DNA from: a bacterium
Lineage (GTDB): Bacteria > Planctomycetota > UBA1135 > UBA2386
Reading direction: 5' to 3'
DNA length: 64,000 nt
NCBI GenBank assembly: GCA_024743115.1
Contig: JANSXC010000014.1
Coordinates: forward strand, 62,001 to 126,000
Shown: piece by piece, positions 54,398 to 62,673 of the stretch
Position numbering within the stretch: position 1 is the first letter of the stretch
Layout: each line of letters begins with the position of its first letter
The notes under the pieces: generated by a model
What the model was told of the DNA's origin: nothing
What the model saw: only the letters and a program-made list of their open reading frames with translations
Databases searched by the model: none
Made by a program: the position numbers and the translations under genes

Positions 54398-55369
54398 TCA
54401 ACGTGATGGTGCGAGTAGCCACTCGCGGAACTCGGCCGGCAGATCGGCGGCGAACGTGACGCGCTGCCCGGTGGTCGGATGATCGAACGCGAGTTCCGCC
54501 GCGTGCAGGAGTTGGCGGCGTGGTTCTCCGGGTGGTCGGTCGCGGGCATCGCCACCCGCCTTGACCCGCGCGACGAACGCCAGGTAGTCGGCGTCTGGGC
54601 GACCGTAGAGCGGGTCCCCGAGCAGCGCGTGGCCGGCGGCCTCGAGATGCGCCCGGATCTGGTGGGTGCGGCCGGTCTCCGGGATGCACGTGACCATCGT
54701 GTTCGCGGGCCCGCGCTCGAGCACCTCGAAGCGGGTCACCGCGGTACGCGCGTCGTTGGCCGCGGAGGAAGCCAGGCGGCGCAGCCCGATCGCACTCGTC
54801 GGGCAGTGCCCGATCGGGCGGTCTTCGACGAAGTCGTGCTCTACCTGGCCGCGAACGACGGCAACGTAGCGCTTGCTGACCGTGCCCGCTTCGAACTGTG
54901 CCGCGAGCCGTTGCCGCGCCTTCCGGGTGCAGGGGGCGACGACGACGCCGCTGGTCTCCCGGTCGAGGCGATGCACCAGACGGGCGCGGTCGTGGCCGAG
55001 TTCGTGCCGCAGCAGATGGGCCAGTGTGTTGCGGATGAACGGTCCGTCGGCGTGCACCGGCAGATGCGCGGGCTTGTCCACGACCACGAACGCGGCCTCG
55101 GCGTGCAGCATGCGGACGTTGCGGTCGACGGCGGGCTCGCGATCGCTGCGCAGCCACGCGACGACTTCGCCCGCGCGCACGAGTCGTTCGGCGGCGACGG
55201 GCCGATCGGCGATCCGCACCTTGCCCGCCGCGATCTGGCGTCGCCACTCGGTCGGCGAGTGGTAGGGGAAGCGCCCGGCGAGATACTCGACGAGCGGCTG
55301 ATCAGCGAGCCCGGCAGGAACGCGTGAGCGCAGCTCGAGCCGATCAGAAGGGTCGGGGGGGACCGCCAT
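54398..55369 (-). CDS. RluA-family pseudouridine synthase
   Basis: A 323-residue RNA pseudouridine synthase. An N-terminal S4-like domain (RQIAAGKVRIADRPV) precedes the catalytic domain. The catalytic motif is LVHRLDRETSGVVV (Asp is the nucleophile) and the GRTHQIRAHLEAAGHALLGD block lies in the C-terminal half, as in RluA/RluC/RluD enzymes. The site modified cannot be inferred. The ATG at 55369 begins the conserved region. The 130 nt upstream hold no gene. Confidence 0.92.
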   Translation of the reverse strand: MAVPPDPSDRLELRSRVPAGLADQPLVEYLAGRFPYHSPTEWRRQIAAGKVRIADRPVAAERLVRAGEVVAWLRSDREPAVDRNVRMLHAEAAFVVVDKPAHLPVHADGPFIRNTLAHLLRHELGHDRARLVHRLDRETSGVVVAPCTRKARQRLAAQFEAGTVSKRYVAVVRGQVEHDFVEDRPIGHCPTSAIGLRRLASSAANDARTAVTRFEVLERGPANTMVTCIPETGRTHQIRAHLEAAGHALLGDPLYGRPDADYLAFVARVKAGGDARDRPPGEPRRQLLHAAELAFDHPTTGQRVTFAADLPAEFREWLLAPSR

Positions 55370-55499
55370 GCCCGGCGATCAGAGCGCGGCGCGAGGGTTC
55401 GCGCCAGCGGGCGGCGCGGCCATCAGATGGCCGGGGCCGCGGCCGGCGAGTCGGTCACCGGCGGAAGGGGGTGGCCGGGAGGTGCCGCCGGCCGGCGGA

Positions 55500-55964
55500 T
55501 CAGTCCTCGCGCTTGCGGCGGCGGAGCGAGAAGCCCGCGAAGCCGGCGAGGCCGGTGCCGAACAGCAGCAGCGTGCCGGGCTCGGGGACGGGCGAACCGC
55601 TCTGCGAGCCGCCGGTGCCGGTGCCTGGGCCACCTCCGGTGCCGGGGCCCTGGCCGTTGCCGTTGCCGACGCCGCCACCGGGGTTCGAGCCGTTCGAACC
55701 GGGCTGGCCGTTCTGGCTCTGTGAGGTGCCGGTGCCGCCGTTGTTCCCGGGGAGGCCGCTTCCTGGTAGGCCACTGTTGTTGCTGCCATTGCTGCCACCC
55801 GACGGATCGGGGGCGCCGGTTTCACCGTTCGGTTCAATGACGTTCGTATCGGGTTCGTTGATCGGCGCGGCCGGGCCGTCGGCGACGACGAGCGAACCCG
55901 TCTTGTTCGAGCAGGCTGCGATCGGCAGGATCAGCAGGAGGGAAGCGAGCAGTTTGTTGGGCAT
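55500..55964 (-). CDS. Lipoprotein-like PEP-CTERM protein
   Basis: A 154-residue protein combining two surface-sorting signals. The N-terminus (NKLLASLLLILPIAAC) is a lipoprotein signal with lipobox IAAC. The C-terminus is a PEP-CTERM sorting tail: VPEPGTLLLFGTGLAGFAGF followed by RRRKRED. The middle is a low-complexity linker rich in Gly, Asn, Ser, Pro and Thr, so it may be heavily glycosylated or disordered. An exosortase elsewhere would process the C-terminus. The ATG at 55964 is chosen because a candidate sigma-54 promoter starts transcription near 55993; an in-frame ATG at 55991 is an alternative with AGG 5 nt upstream. Confidence 0.78.
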   Translation of the reverse strand: MPNKLLASLLLILPIAACSNKTGSLVVADGPAAPINEPDTNVIEPNGETGAPDPSGGSNGSNNSGLPGSGLPGNNGGTGTSQSQNGQPGSNGSNPGGGVGNGNGQGPGTGGGPGTGTGGSQSGSPVPEPGTLLLFGTGLAGFAGFSLRRRKRED

Positions 55965-56000
55965 GGTGACGGTGCGGCTCGGATGAGCCATGGAAACCTA

Positions 56001-56020
56001 ACAAGCAATCGGCATGCCGG
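56001..56020 (-). promoter_or_regulatory. Candidate sigma-54 promoter of the PEP-CTERM gene
   Basis: On the minus strand CGGCATG-CCGA-TTGCTTGT matches the consensus TGGCACG-N4-TTGCW, with GG at 56018-56017 and GC at 56006-56005 separated by 10 nt. The GG and TTGCT are exact; two positions in the -24 half differ. Transcription would start near 55993. In PEP-CTERM systems with PrsK/PrsR, sigma-54 control is known. Confidence 0.5.
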
Positions 56021-56110
56021 TTGTTGCGCTGGATTCCGAGGAAGTGGGCATGTTCGCAGCAGATTCAGTACTTGCCCGTCACAGCGGAGATACGTCGGCT
56101 GGGTCGAGCG

Positions 56111-56125
56111 TTCCCGAATCGGGAA
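56111..56125. promoter_or_regulatory. Palindrome upstream of the sigma-54 promoter
   Basis: TTCCCGA-A-TCGGGAA is a perfect 7-bp palindrome centred about 100 bp upstream of the candidate -24 element. This is the distance at which sigma-54 activators usually bind. No further copy is seen in the gap. Confidence 0.35.
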
Positions 56126-56291
56126 TCGCGGGCGAGTGAGAGGCTTCTCGACTGCGATGTGAACGGCGCTAGTGCGAAAACCCCGACGGGTTACGCCCCG
56201 ATCGACGGGGATTCGAGTTTGCGCCGGAGCACAAACTCCCACGCGTTCGAAGAAATGCGGTCGGAAGGATCGTCAGCAACGGACCGTGCCG
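56126..56291. other. Rest of the 357-nt gap: no gene, small inverted repeats
   Basis: The gap 55992-56348 holds no coding frame with family-like sequence. Besides the listed promoter, palindrome and terminator, this part has AACCC/GGGTT (about 56179-56192) and CCCCG/CGGGG (56196-56210) inverted repeats and a GTTTG/CAAAC pair around 56217-56236. None has a U-tract. They might fold in a longer upstream transcript. Confidence 0.4.
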
Positions 56292-56317
56292 AAAATCCGA
56301 CGGTGTCGCGTCGGAAA
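56292..56317 (-). terminator. Rho-independent terminator of the DUF4388 gene
   Basis: On the minus strand a 7-bp stem (TCCGACG/CGTCGGA, 56315-56296) with a six-base loop is followed by TTTT (56295-56292). It lies about 32 nt after the stop at 56349. Confidence 0.75.
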
Positions 56318-56348
56318 GACGTCAGTCGGCGCTGCGGATCCAGGCTCG

Positions 56349-59300
56349 TCAACGCAGCGCCGGAAACAGGTGCAGCTCGCGGCCCATGCCGGCGACGATC
56401 GCGCCCTTGCCGTAGCGCAGCAGACGCGTGCCACGTTCGCTGCCGGCGATCGTGTAGAGCTGCTGGGCGGTGTCGGATGAGCGGACCTCGACCTCGCCGC
56501 GCGAGTTGGCGGCCAGGAGGCGCTGGCCGATCACGAGCGCCGGGCCGCGCCAGCCGTCGTGCGGGGCCGGAATCGTCCGGCGCTGGCTCGCGTCCGTGAG
56601 CAGCATGCGTGTGATCTGCCGCTCGCTGACGACGAGGGCGAAATCGCCGTCGAACATCGGCGGCGCGACGGCGCGACCGTTGACGAGATCCTGCCAACGG
56701 GGCTCGCCCGTCGCGGCTTCGAGGCACTGCACCGCGCCGCGGTCGTCGACGGTGATGATCGCAGTGTCGGTGGCGGCAACGTGCAGGTCGACGAGGTTCT
56801 GGATCGTGCGCTGCCAGACGCGCTCGAGGCTGGGCACTGCGTGGGCGCTGAGGCCTTCCGGAGTCGCGACGACGAGCTGGTCGCCCGCCCGCACCAGCCG
56901 CATGCGCGTAGCGTCGATCGGCACGTCCTTGACGCTGTGTTCGGCGAGGTCCACGAGCGCGAGGCGACCATCGGTCGTAGCGATCGCGAGGTGGCGGTCG
57001 AAGAGGATCGGCGCGGTTTCCGTCGGCAGGTTCTGTAGCTGCCAGGAGCGGGCGCCGTCGGCCAGGGCCAGGGCGCGCAGCGTGCCGTCGAGCGACGCGA
57101 AGACGATGTCCTTCTCGAACCGGAAGGGTTGCGACAGCAAACCCGAGAGATCGCCGGTCTTGAACGTCCAGTGCGGCGCCGGCTCGCCGGGCATGACGGC
57201 CGACGCGTCGCCGCCGCGGTCCGTGATGACGAGCATCCCGGTCGCGGGATCGCGGTACGGCTCCTGATCAACCGCATTGGTGTGCGCGACGACGTGGCTC
57301 GGCTCCAGCACGAGTGCGAAGTCGAGGCGGCCGGACTCGGAGCCGTCGAGTGTCGCCTCCTGCGGTCGGAAGCCCTGAAGATCGATGACGAACTGGTTCG
57401 GATCTGCGGGGACGTAGGCGACGGTGCAGGGCGTCCGGCCGATCTCCGTGCCGTTGCAGCGCACGGTCGCGCCCGCGGGCCGGCTCTCGATTCGCAGCGG
57501 CAATCGCACGAGGCGCTCGAACGGCACATCGGGGAACGCGAGGCGCAGGGCCTTGAGTTGTTGCAGGGCGCCGTTGTGGTCGCCGTTGCCCGTGGCCTTA
57601 CCGAGCTGCTCCGTGAGCTTGCAGATGGTGGCGTTGCGCGTCACGCGGTCGCGGAACAGCGCGCGCAGCTCCGGGTCGTTGACCTCTGACTTCTGCAGCT
57701 TGCGGAACAGCTCGAGGGCGCCTGCGAAGTCGTGGGACTTCTCGCGCTCGAGCGCCGCTTTGAACATTGGGTCGTACTTGCGCTGGGTGTCCGCGAGTTC
57801 GACGGCGTTGCCGTAGTCCTCCGCGAGCTTGCGGGCCCGGCCGAAGACTTCGCGCGAGTGGTTCTGGACCTCCTGGACGCGGCTCCGCAGCCCCTCCGGC
57901 AGGTAGGCCGGCACCTCGCCCGTATCACTGAGATCCGCGAGGTCGTCGACGAGCACGTACAGCGCGGGTTCGCAGAGCGCTTGAATCGCCGCGAGGTGGT
58001 TGCCGAGTTCGCGACGATCCATCAGACGGGTGGGTGGGCCCGGCAGGCGGGTGCCCATCGTCTTGGCCGTCGCGGTGATGTCGGTCAGCACCGCGTTGAG
58101 GCGGGTGTTGAGCACCTCGTCGACCCGGGCCTGGTAATCGGGTGTGCTGCGCAGGTCGGAATAGATCACGAGTGCGGAGCGCAACTGCCCCTTGTCGAGG
58201 AGTTCGGCCGCCGCGACCAGTCGATCGTTGAGGCGCTGCTGCGCGGCGCGGTTGCGCTTCTGCAGCTCGGCGGCATCGGCGAAGTCGACCTGGCGCCGCA
58301 GATCGTCGACCTCTTCGCACGGCCCGAGCACGTGGCTCCAGTGCGCGAGTCGTTCGCGCGCCGTCGAGCGGTCGCCCGTCTGGATGAGATTGTTGATCTC
58401 CTGACCGGCCTCTTGAACGGCCGATTCGAAGCGGTTCTGCTGCCACACGACCCAGCCCATCGAGCCCAGGAGAACCAGCGCAATGGCGGCGGTTCCGAGG
58501 CGGATCAGAACGGACGTGCGGGTCTGCTGCAGCTTGCGGAGCTGCTTGTGGACGTCGCGGCGGCCGCGGTCGAGACGCAGGATCTGCTCGAGCGCTTCCT
58601 TGACGCGATCCGTCTCCCCGAGATCGCGATACAGCTCCGCAACCTCTTCGAACGCGGTGATTGCGCCATCGGTATCCTTGCTGCGCTGCCGAACTCGCGC
58701 TTCGCGGAGCAGCAGCGCCGGCCCGATCTCGCCGGTCGAACGCGCCTCCTCGATGATCGTGATCGCTTCGTCGACCTGATCCTCGGCGAGCATCGCGTCG
58801 ATGAGTCGGCCCGTGACATCTTCGACCTCGGGGTCGTCGGGGCCGGCCTGTGCGAGCAGTGTCGTTCGCAGGAAGCCGATCGTCGCGGGGTCGTGGGGCG
58901 CGAAGTCGCAGGCCTCGCGGGCCATGGTGAGCGCGGTCTCCGGGTCGCTCTGCAGTTCGGCGATCTCGAGCAGCGTGAGACCGGCGAGCTTGCGTTCGCC
59001 GGCGCGCTCGAGGACGGACGCGATGCCGCGCACGACGTCGAGTTCGAGATCATGGGCGCGATCCCGCAGCGTCTGCAGGATCATGATCGCCTGCTTGCTG
59101 GCGCCTTCGTCCGTGAAGCCCGCGGCGACCTCGACCATCGCGTCGTCGGCGAGGTTGACGAGCAACCCCTCGTTGACGAGGTCGCGGGCGACGCGCGAAA
59201 CGTCGAACAGGCTCTGCGTCGTCTGTTCGGCGAGTTGTCGATAGGTGGAGCGTCCGTCCGCGGCCCGGAACAGCGCGTACTCGGTTTCGTTGAGTTCGCG

Positions 59301-59975
59301 CGGCGGTTCTTCCGCTGTGCGTACCGGCAGCTCTTCGAGGTTGCCGATCGTCTGCAGGATCGTCTGCCACTCGTCGTCTCGGCGCGCGACCTCGAGCAGC
59401 AGGCTGCTGACCTCGAACTCGGGGCAGCCGTCGAGGCGCTCGCGCATGTCCTCGTCGGTCACCGGGCCGCGGTAGAACTCGAACGCACCGTGGCGCCAGG
59501 TGAACAGCGTGAACAGGTCCTCGGCGACCTGCACGCTCGCGATGTCCTCGATCTGTTCGTCCGTGATCGCGCCGTCCGCTACGAGGATCTGGCCAATCGG
59601 CTGGCGCTCCTTGCGCTGGCGCATCAGCGCGGACCGCAGTTGGTCCGGGGTGATGAGGCCAGCTTGGACTAGGCGCTGGCCGATGCGGCGCTGGATCAGC
59701 CGTGGCGGCGTGAGGATTCGCAGGAACCCGTTCTGGCAGTAGACGTGCCGCTGCTCGAGGGGGTTGTGCACTCGCAGCACACCCTCCATCTTGGTCATCG
59801 CCAGGGTCTGGAAGATGTCCGACAGGTTGATCTGGTCGAGGTTGCCACGCATCGTGACAGCCTGTTCCGCCGCTTCATCGCTCTCCGCGGCATGGTCGTT
59901 CGGCTGCGGTCCGTCTTCGGCATCGAGCAGAAACTCGACCTCGGCGTTGTCCAGAATGTTGCCAGATTCAGTCAT
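56349..59975 (-). CDS. DUF4388 (PATAN)-TPR-PEGA-propeller membrane protein
   Basis: A 1208-residue multidomain protein. Residues about 40-130 are a PATAN/DUF4388 domain (GNLDQINLSDIFQTLAMTKM, EGVLRVHNP). A region with GQRLVQAGLITPDQL resembles the GspE N-terminal-type helix bundle. TPR-like helices (about 290-490) lead to one transmembrane helix (about 490-510, LIRLGTAAIALVLLGSMGWV). The outside part has coiled helices and TPR-like units, a PEGA domain (RLPLRIESRPAGATVRCNGT, EIGRTPCTVAYVPAD) and a C-terminal PQQ-like beta-propeller with repeated LVVATPEGLSAHAV-type strands. DUF4388 occurs in regulatory proteins of gliding and pilus systems. The start overlaps the start of the next gene on the other strand (CATG). 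Confidence 0.82.
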   Translation of the reverse strand: MTESGNILDNAEVEFLLDAEDGPQPNDHAAESDEAAEQAVTMRGNLDQINLSDIFQTLAMTKMEGVLRVHNPLEQRHVYCQNGFLRILTPPRLIQRRIGQRLVQAGLITPDQLRSALMRQRKERQPIGQILVADGAITDEQIEDIASVQVAEDLFTLFTWRHGAFEFYRGPVTDEDMRERLDGCPEFEVSSLLLEVARRDDEWQTILQTIGNLEELPVRTAEEPPRELNETEYALFRAADGRSTYRQLAEQTTQSLFDVSRVARDLVNEGLLVNLADDAMVEVAAGFTDEGASKQAIMILQTLRDRAHDLELDVVRGIASVLERAGERKLAGLTLLEIAELQSDPETALTMAREACDFAPHDPATIGFLRTTLLAQAGPDDPEVEDVTGRLIDAMLAEDQVDEAITIIEEARSTGEIGPALLLREARVRQRSKDTDGAITAFEEVAELYRDLGETDRVKEALEQILRLDRGRRDVHKQLRKLQQTRTSVLIRLGTAAIALVLLGSMGWVVWQQNRFESAVQEAGQEINNLIQTGDRSTARERLAHWSHVLGPCEEVDDLRRQVDFADAAELQKRNRAAQQRLNDRLVAAAELLDKGQLRSALVIYSDLRSTPDYQARVDEVLNTRLNAVLTDITATAKTMGTRLPGPPTRLMDRRELGNHLAAIQALCEPALYVLVDDLADLSDTGEVPAYLPEGLRSRVQEVQNHSREVFGRARKLAEDYGNAVELADTQRKYDPMFKAALEREKSHDFAGALELFRKLQKSEVNDPELRALFRDRVTRNATICKLTEQLGKATGNGDHNGALQQLKALRLAFPDVPFERLVRLPLRIESRPAGATVRCNGTEIGRTPCTVAYVPADPNQFVIDLQGFRPQEATLDGSESGRLDFALVLEPSHVVAHTNAVDQEPYRDPATGMLVITDRGGDASAVMPGEPAPHWTFKTGDLSGLLSQPFRFEKDIVFASLDGTLRALALADGARSWQLQNLPTETAPILFDRHLAIATTDGRLALVDLAEHSVKDVPIDATRMRLVRAGDQLVVATPEGLSAHAVPSLERVWQRTIQNLVDLHVAATDTAIITVDDRGAVQCLEAATGEPRWQDLVNGRAVAPPMFDGDFALVVSERQITRMLLTDASQRRTIPAPHDGWRGPALVIGQRLLAANSRGEVEVRSSDTAQQLYTIAGSERGTRLLRYGKGAIVAGMGRELHLFPALR

Positions 59976-61536
59976 GCGAGCCCGCGGGTTCCGGCGGCTG
60001 CCGGGCGGAGTTCGCCGCGCGGTCGCGGTGATCTCCCTGTGGATCGGCTGTATCGGTTTGCCGGGGCTCTGGGCTCAACCCGTTTGCGCCCAGTCGTCTG
60101 GCGCCGATGCCACCGTCGGTCCGGGCTGGATCACTACCCGCGACGATGCATTTTCGAGCCGTTTTCGCCGGTGGCTGACCTCGGAGCCTGACCGGGATTA
60201 CCCTGGCGGGTTGTCCCTGGCCGCGGCGATCGGTCGGCCCGGGGTGCCCCTGCTCTGGGAGATGCTCCGGGCCGAGAAGTCGAACGTGACCCGACGCGAT
60301 GCGCTGCTCGCTGCCGCGATCCTGGCGGGCGGTCCGGCGGAGGACGAGCGGCTTTATGGTTGGCTGTCGCAGCAGAAGGCGATCAAGGAAGAGCGCACGA
60401 TGGCGGCGCTCGCCATCGCACTCGGACCGCCGCGCATGCGGGCGATCCCGAACTTCTGGTCGCGCAGTCTCGGACCGACCAAGTCACCGGTCGAGATCCT
60501 GGCGATCGCCGTTCGGCTCGCAGCGGCGCGGGTACCAGATTCGGCGATCGGTGCTCCGACTCTGCTGTCCGACGAACCCGGCCTCGCGGGGGCGACCGCC
60601 TTCGCCGGTTTGCCGGTCCGCAACGCGATCTGGAATCGTCGCTGGAACCTCCGCGATCCTGTCGCGCACGCCGACCTGTTCTGGCGCGGGGCGCTGCTCC
60701 ACGCCGCGAGGCTCGAGACCGACAATCGCCCGGTTGCGTCCCAATTGCTCACGCGCGCCCGCGCGATCGCCAACCTGCCCGGCCAGGAGTACGCCGCGGC
60801 GCGTCGAGCGGCGGCGCTGTTGCAAGCGCGGCGCGGTGACGTCAGGGTGGTCGGCGCCCGCCCGGAGCGCGAGCTGCTCGAGGTGCTCGTCAGCCGTCCC
60901 GAAGCGGCGCGCAAGTTGCGCAAGTGGCTCGGTCCGACGCCCCAGCCGCGCGACGATCGGCCCCAACGGCTGGCGGTCGCGTACGTGCTGTCCCGTGACC
61001 CGGCCGAGGTCGTGGCGGATCGGCAGCAATGGTCCAGGGATCCCCGGGTGAGCTCGCACGTCGCGGTCGCGCTGGCCTGGCGGCTGCTCGGTGAGGAGTC
61101 GCCGAAGATCGAGGATGTCGGCATGGGCGAGACCGGCAGCGGCGGTGTGCCGGAGTGGTTCTTCGTGCGTTGGGCGGCGGGATTGCCGGCGGATGCGATG
61201 CGTTGCGAGGACCTGGCCCTGACGGCGGTGGCCGAGCTCGCCGCGGCTGGCCGCCTGCCGCGAACGGCCGCGCGGCAGGCGCTCGAAGAGGCTTTATGGC
61301 GATGGGACAGCCACCCGGGTCGCGGGCTCTATGACGCCGAACGGGTGTACGTGCGCGACCTGTTACTCGTCGGCAGCGACGAGGGCGGGCAGTACGTGCC
61401 GGCCATCCGAACCGAGGATCGCTATCGGCCGACCGGGATCGGACATGCCCGGAAGTTCTTCGAGATTGCGGTCGCGGTGTACGAGCACTTCAGCCAGCCA
61501 CGACTGCCGCTGCCGCCGCAATATCGTCTGCGCTGA
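59974..61536 (+). CDS. Secreted helical-repeat protein, unknown function
   Basis: A 520-residue protein with a signal peptide (AVAVISLWIGCIGLPGLWA, cleavage near PVCAQ). The mature part consists mainly of amphipathic helices, with ALLAAAILAGGPAEDERLYG and ALAIALGPPRMRAIPNFW suggesting HEAT- or TPR-like repeats. No catalytic motif is visible. The start codon at 59974 overlaps that of the divergent DUF4388 gene; a GTG at 60028 would also give a good signal peptide and leave more room for promoters. It converges with the cysteine desulfurase gene and overlaps it by 47 nt. Confidence 0.62.
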   Translation: MRARGFRRLPGGVRRAVAVISLWIGCIGLPGLWAQPVCAQSSGADATVGPGWITTRDDAFSSRFRRWLTSEPDRDYPGGLSLAAAIGRPGVPLLWEMLRAEKSNVTRRDALLAAAILAGGPAEDERLYGWLSQQKAIKEERTMAALAIALGPPRMRAIPNFWSRSLGPTKSPVEILAIAVRLAAARVPDSAIGAPTLLSDEPGLAGATAFAGLPVRNAIWNRRWNLRDPVAHADLFWRGALLHAARLETDNRPVASQLLTRARAIANLPGQEYAAARRAAALLQARRGDVRVVGARPERELLEVLVSRPEAARKLRKWLGPTPQPRDDRPQRLAVAYVLSRDPAEVVADRQQWSRDPRVSSHVAVALAWRLLGEESPKIEDVGMGETGSGGVPEWFFVRWAAGLPADAMRCEDLALTAVAELAAAGRLPRTAARQALEEALWRWDSHPGRGLYDAERVYVRDLLLVGSDEGGQYVPAIRTEDRYRPTGIGHARKFFEIAVAVYEHFSQPRLPLPPQYRLR

Positions 61537-62605
61537 CCGCGGGGCCAGGCGAGATGCGGACCGTGCCGGCAGCGGCGGTCCCGAGGTGCCCGTGGATCCA
61601 GGGCGCGCAGTGGAAGCCGGTCCGCACATGGATGTCGGCGGCTGCGAACATGGCGCCGAGTTCTGCGGGATCGAGGTCATCGTGGACGAAGCTCGTAACC
61701 GGCGTGCGCGGACCCGTGGGCGTGCCGACGAGCCGCACGCCCGGAATCGCCGCCAGGCGGTCCTCGAGATCCTGCGTTCGTGCGAGTGCCCGGGCCGCGA
61801 GCTGATCGCGGTCCTCGGCCACGAGCCAGGCGAGCGCGGCGGCGAGTCCCAGAATGGCGGGCGTGTTGGGGGTGCCGGCCTCGAAAGCGCTGGGCCAGGT
61901 GGTCGGGTGGTCGGCGAGTGCGACGGCGCTGCCCGTGCCGCCCTGTTTCTGTGGGGCCAGTTCGAGGCCGGGACGCGCGGTGAGGAACCCGAGGCCCGGC
62001 GGCGCGTGCAAGCCCTTGTGGGCGGAGCCGGCGACGAGGTCCGCGCCGACGTCAATGTCGAACAGGCCGGCAGTCTGGCTGACGTCGAGCAACGAAAGCG
62101 TTTCGTTGGCGCGGGCGGCTTCGCAAAATGCGCGGGCGTCGAACAGCGCGCCGGTCACGTTGCTCGCGTGCGTGAACACGAACAGCCGGGGGCGCAGTCG
62201 TTCGAGGGCCGTAACGACGCGGGCTGGCGCCAGGCCGAAGTCGGGATCGGGCGGCAGGATCTCCGTGACGATGCCGCGTTCCTCGGTGAGCGCGCGCAGC
62301 GGACGAACGACCGAGCTGTGCTCGAACGCGGTCGTGAGTACGGTATCGCCGGGGCGGAGGACGGCGCGCAACGCGAGGTTGAGGCTCTCGGTCGCGCCCG
62401 AGTGGAACGCGACGCGCTCGCCGGGCACCCCGATCAGCTCACCCAGGCCGCGGCGGGCGGCGGTGACGCGTTGGTTGACCTCGACCGCCTGGTGGGAGTC
62501 GCCGCGGTCGGCGCTGATCCCGAACGCTTCGAACCACTCGTTGATTGCGGCCAGGACCGGGGCCGGTTTGGGGTGACTCGTCGCCGCGTGGTCGAGGTAG
62601 CGCAT
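61490..62605 (-). CDS. Cysteine desulfurase-like class V aminotransferase
   Basis: A 371-residue PLP enzyme. The N-terminus MRYLDHAATSHPKPAPV is typical of IscS/SufS-type proteins. AFHSGATESLNLAL, FEHSSVV and the Schiff-base lysine in AGSAHKGLHAPPG are visible. RTGFHCAPWIHG carries the persulfide Cys. It would mobilise sulfur from cysteine. The downstream location of the ThiF-like gene start (gap 68 nt) indicates an operon in the order ferredoxin, ThiF-like, desulfurase. No SufBCD or IscU is near. Confidence 0.9.
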   Translation of the reverse strand: MRYLDHAATSHPKPAPVLAAINEWFEAFGISADRGDSHQAVEVNQRVTAARRGLGELIGVPGERVAFHSGATESLNLALRAVLRPGDTVLTTAFEHSSVVRPLRALTEERGIVTEILPPDPDFGLAPARVVTALERLRPRLFVFTHASNVTGALFDARAFCEAARANETLSLLDVSQTAGLFDIDVGADLVAGSAHKGLHAPPGLGFLTARPGLELAPQKQGGTGSAVALADHPTTWPSAFEAGTPNTPAILGLAAALAWLVAEDRDQLAARALARTQDLEDRLAAIPGVRLVGTPTGPRTPVTSFVHDDLDPAELGAMFAAADIHVRTGFHCAPWIHGHLGTAAAGTVRISPGPAVSADDIAAAAAVVAG

Positions 62606-62673
62606 GGGCGTTCCAGCTTCGGCTGCGACGGTCTGTTTGCCAATCCCGGCTTGGTCCTGCCGGCCGCCGGGTG

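Noticed and set aside
55379..55840. Open frames opposite and beside the PEP-CTERM gene
   Set aside because: They arise from the repetitive Gly/Ser-rich linker; only the frame with lipobox and PEP tail is coherent.
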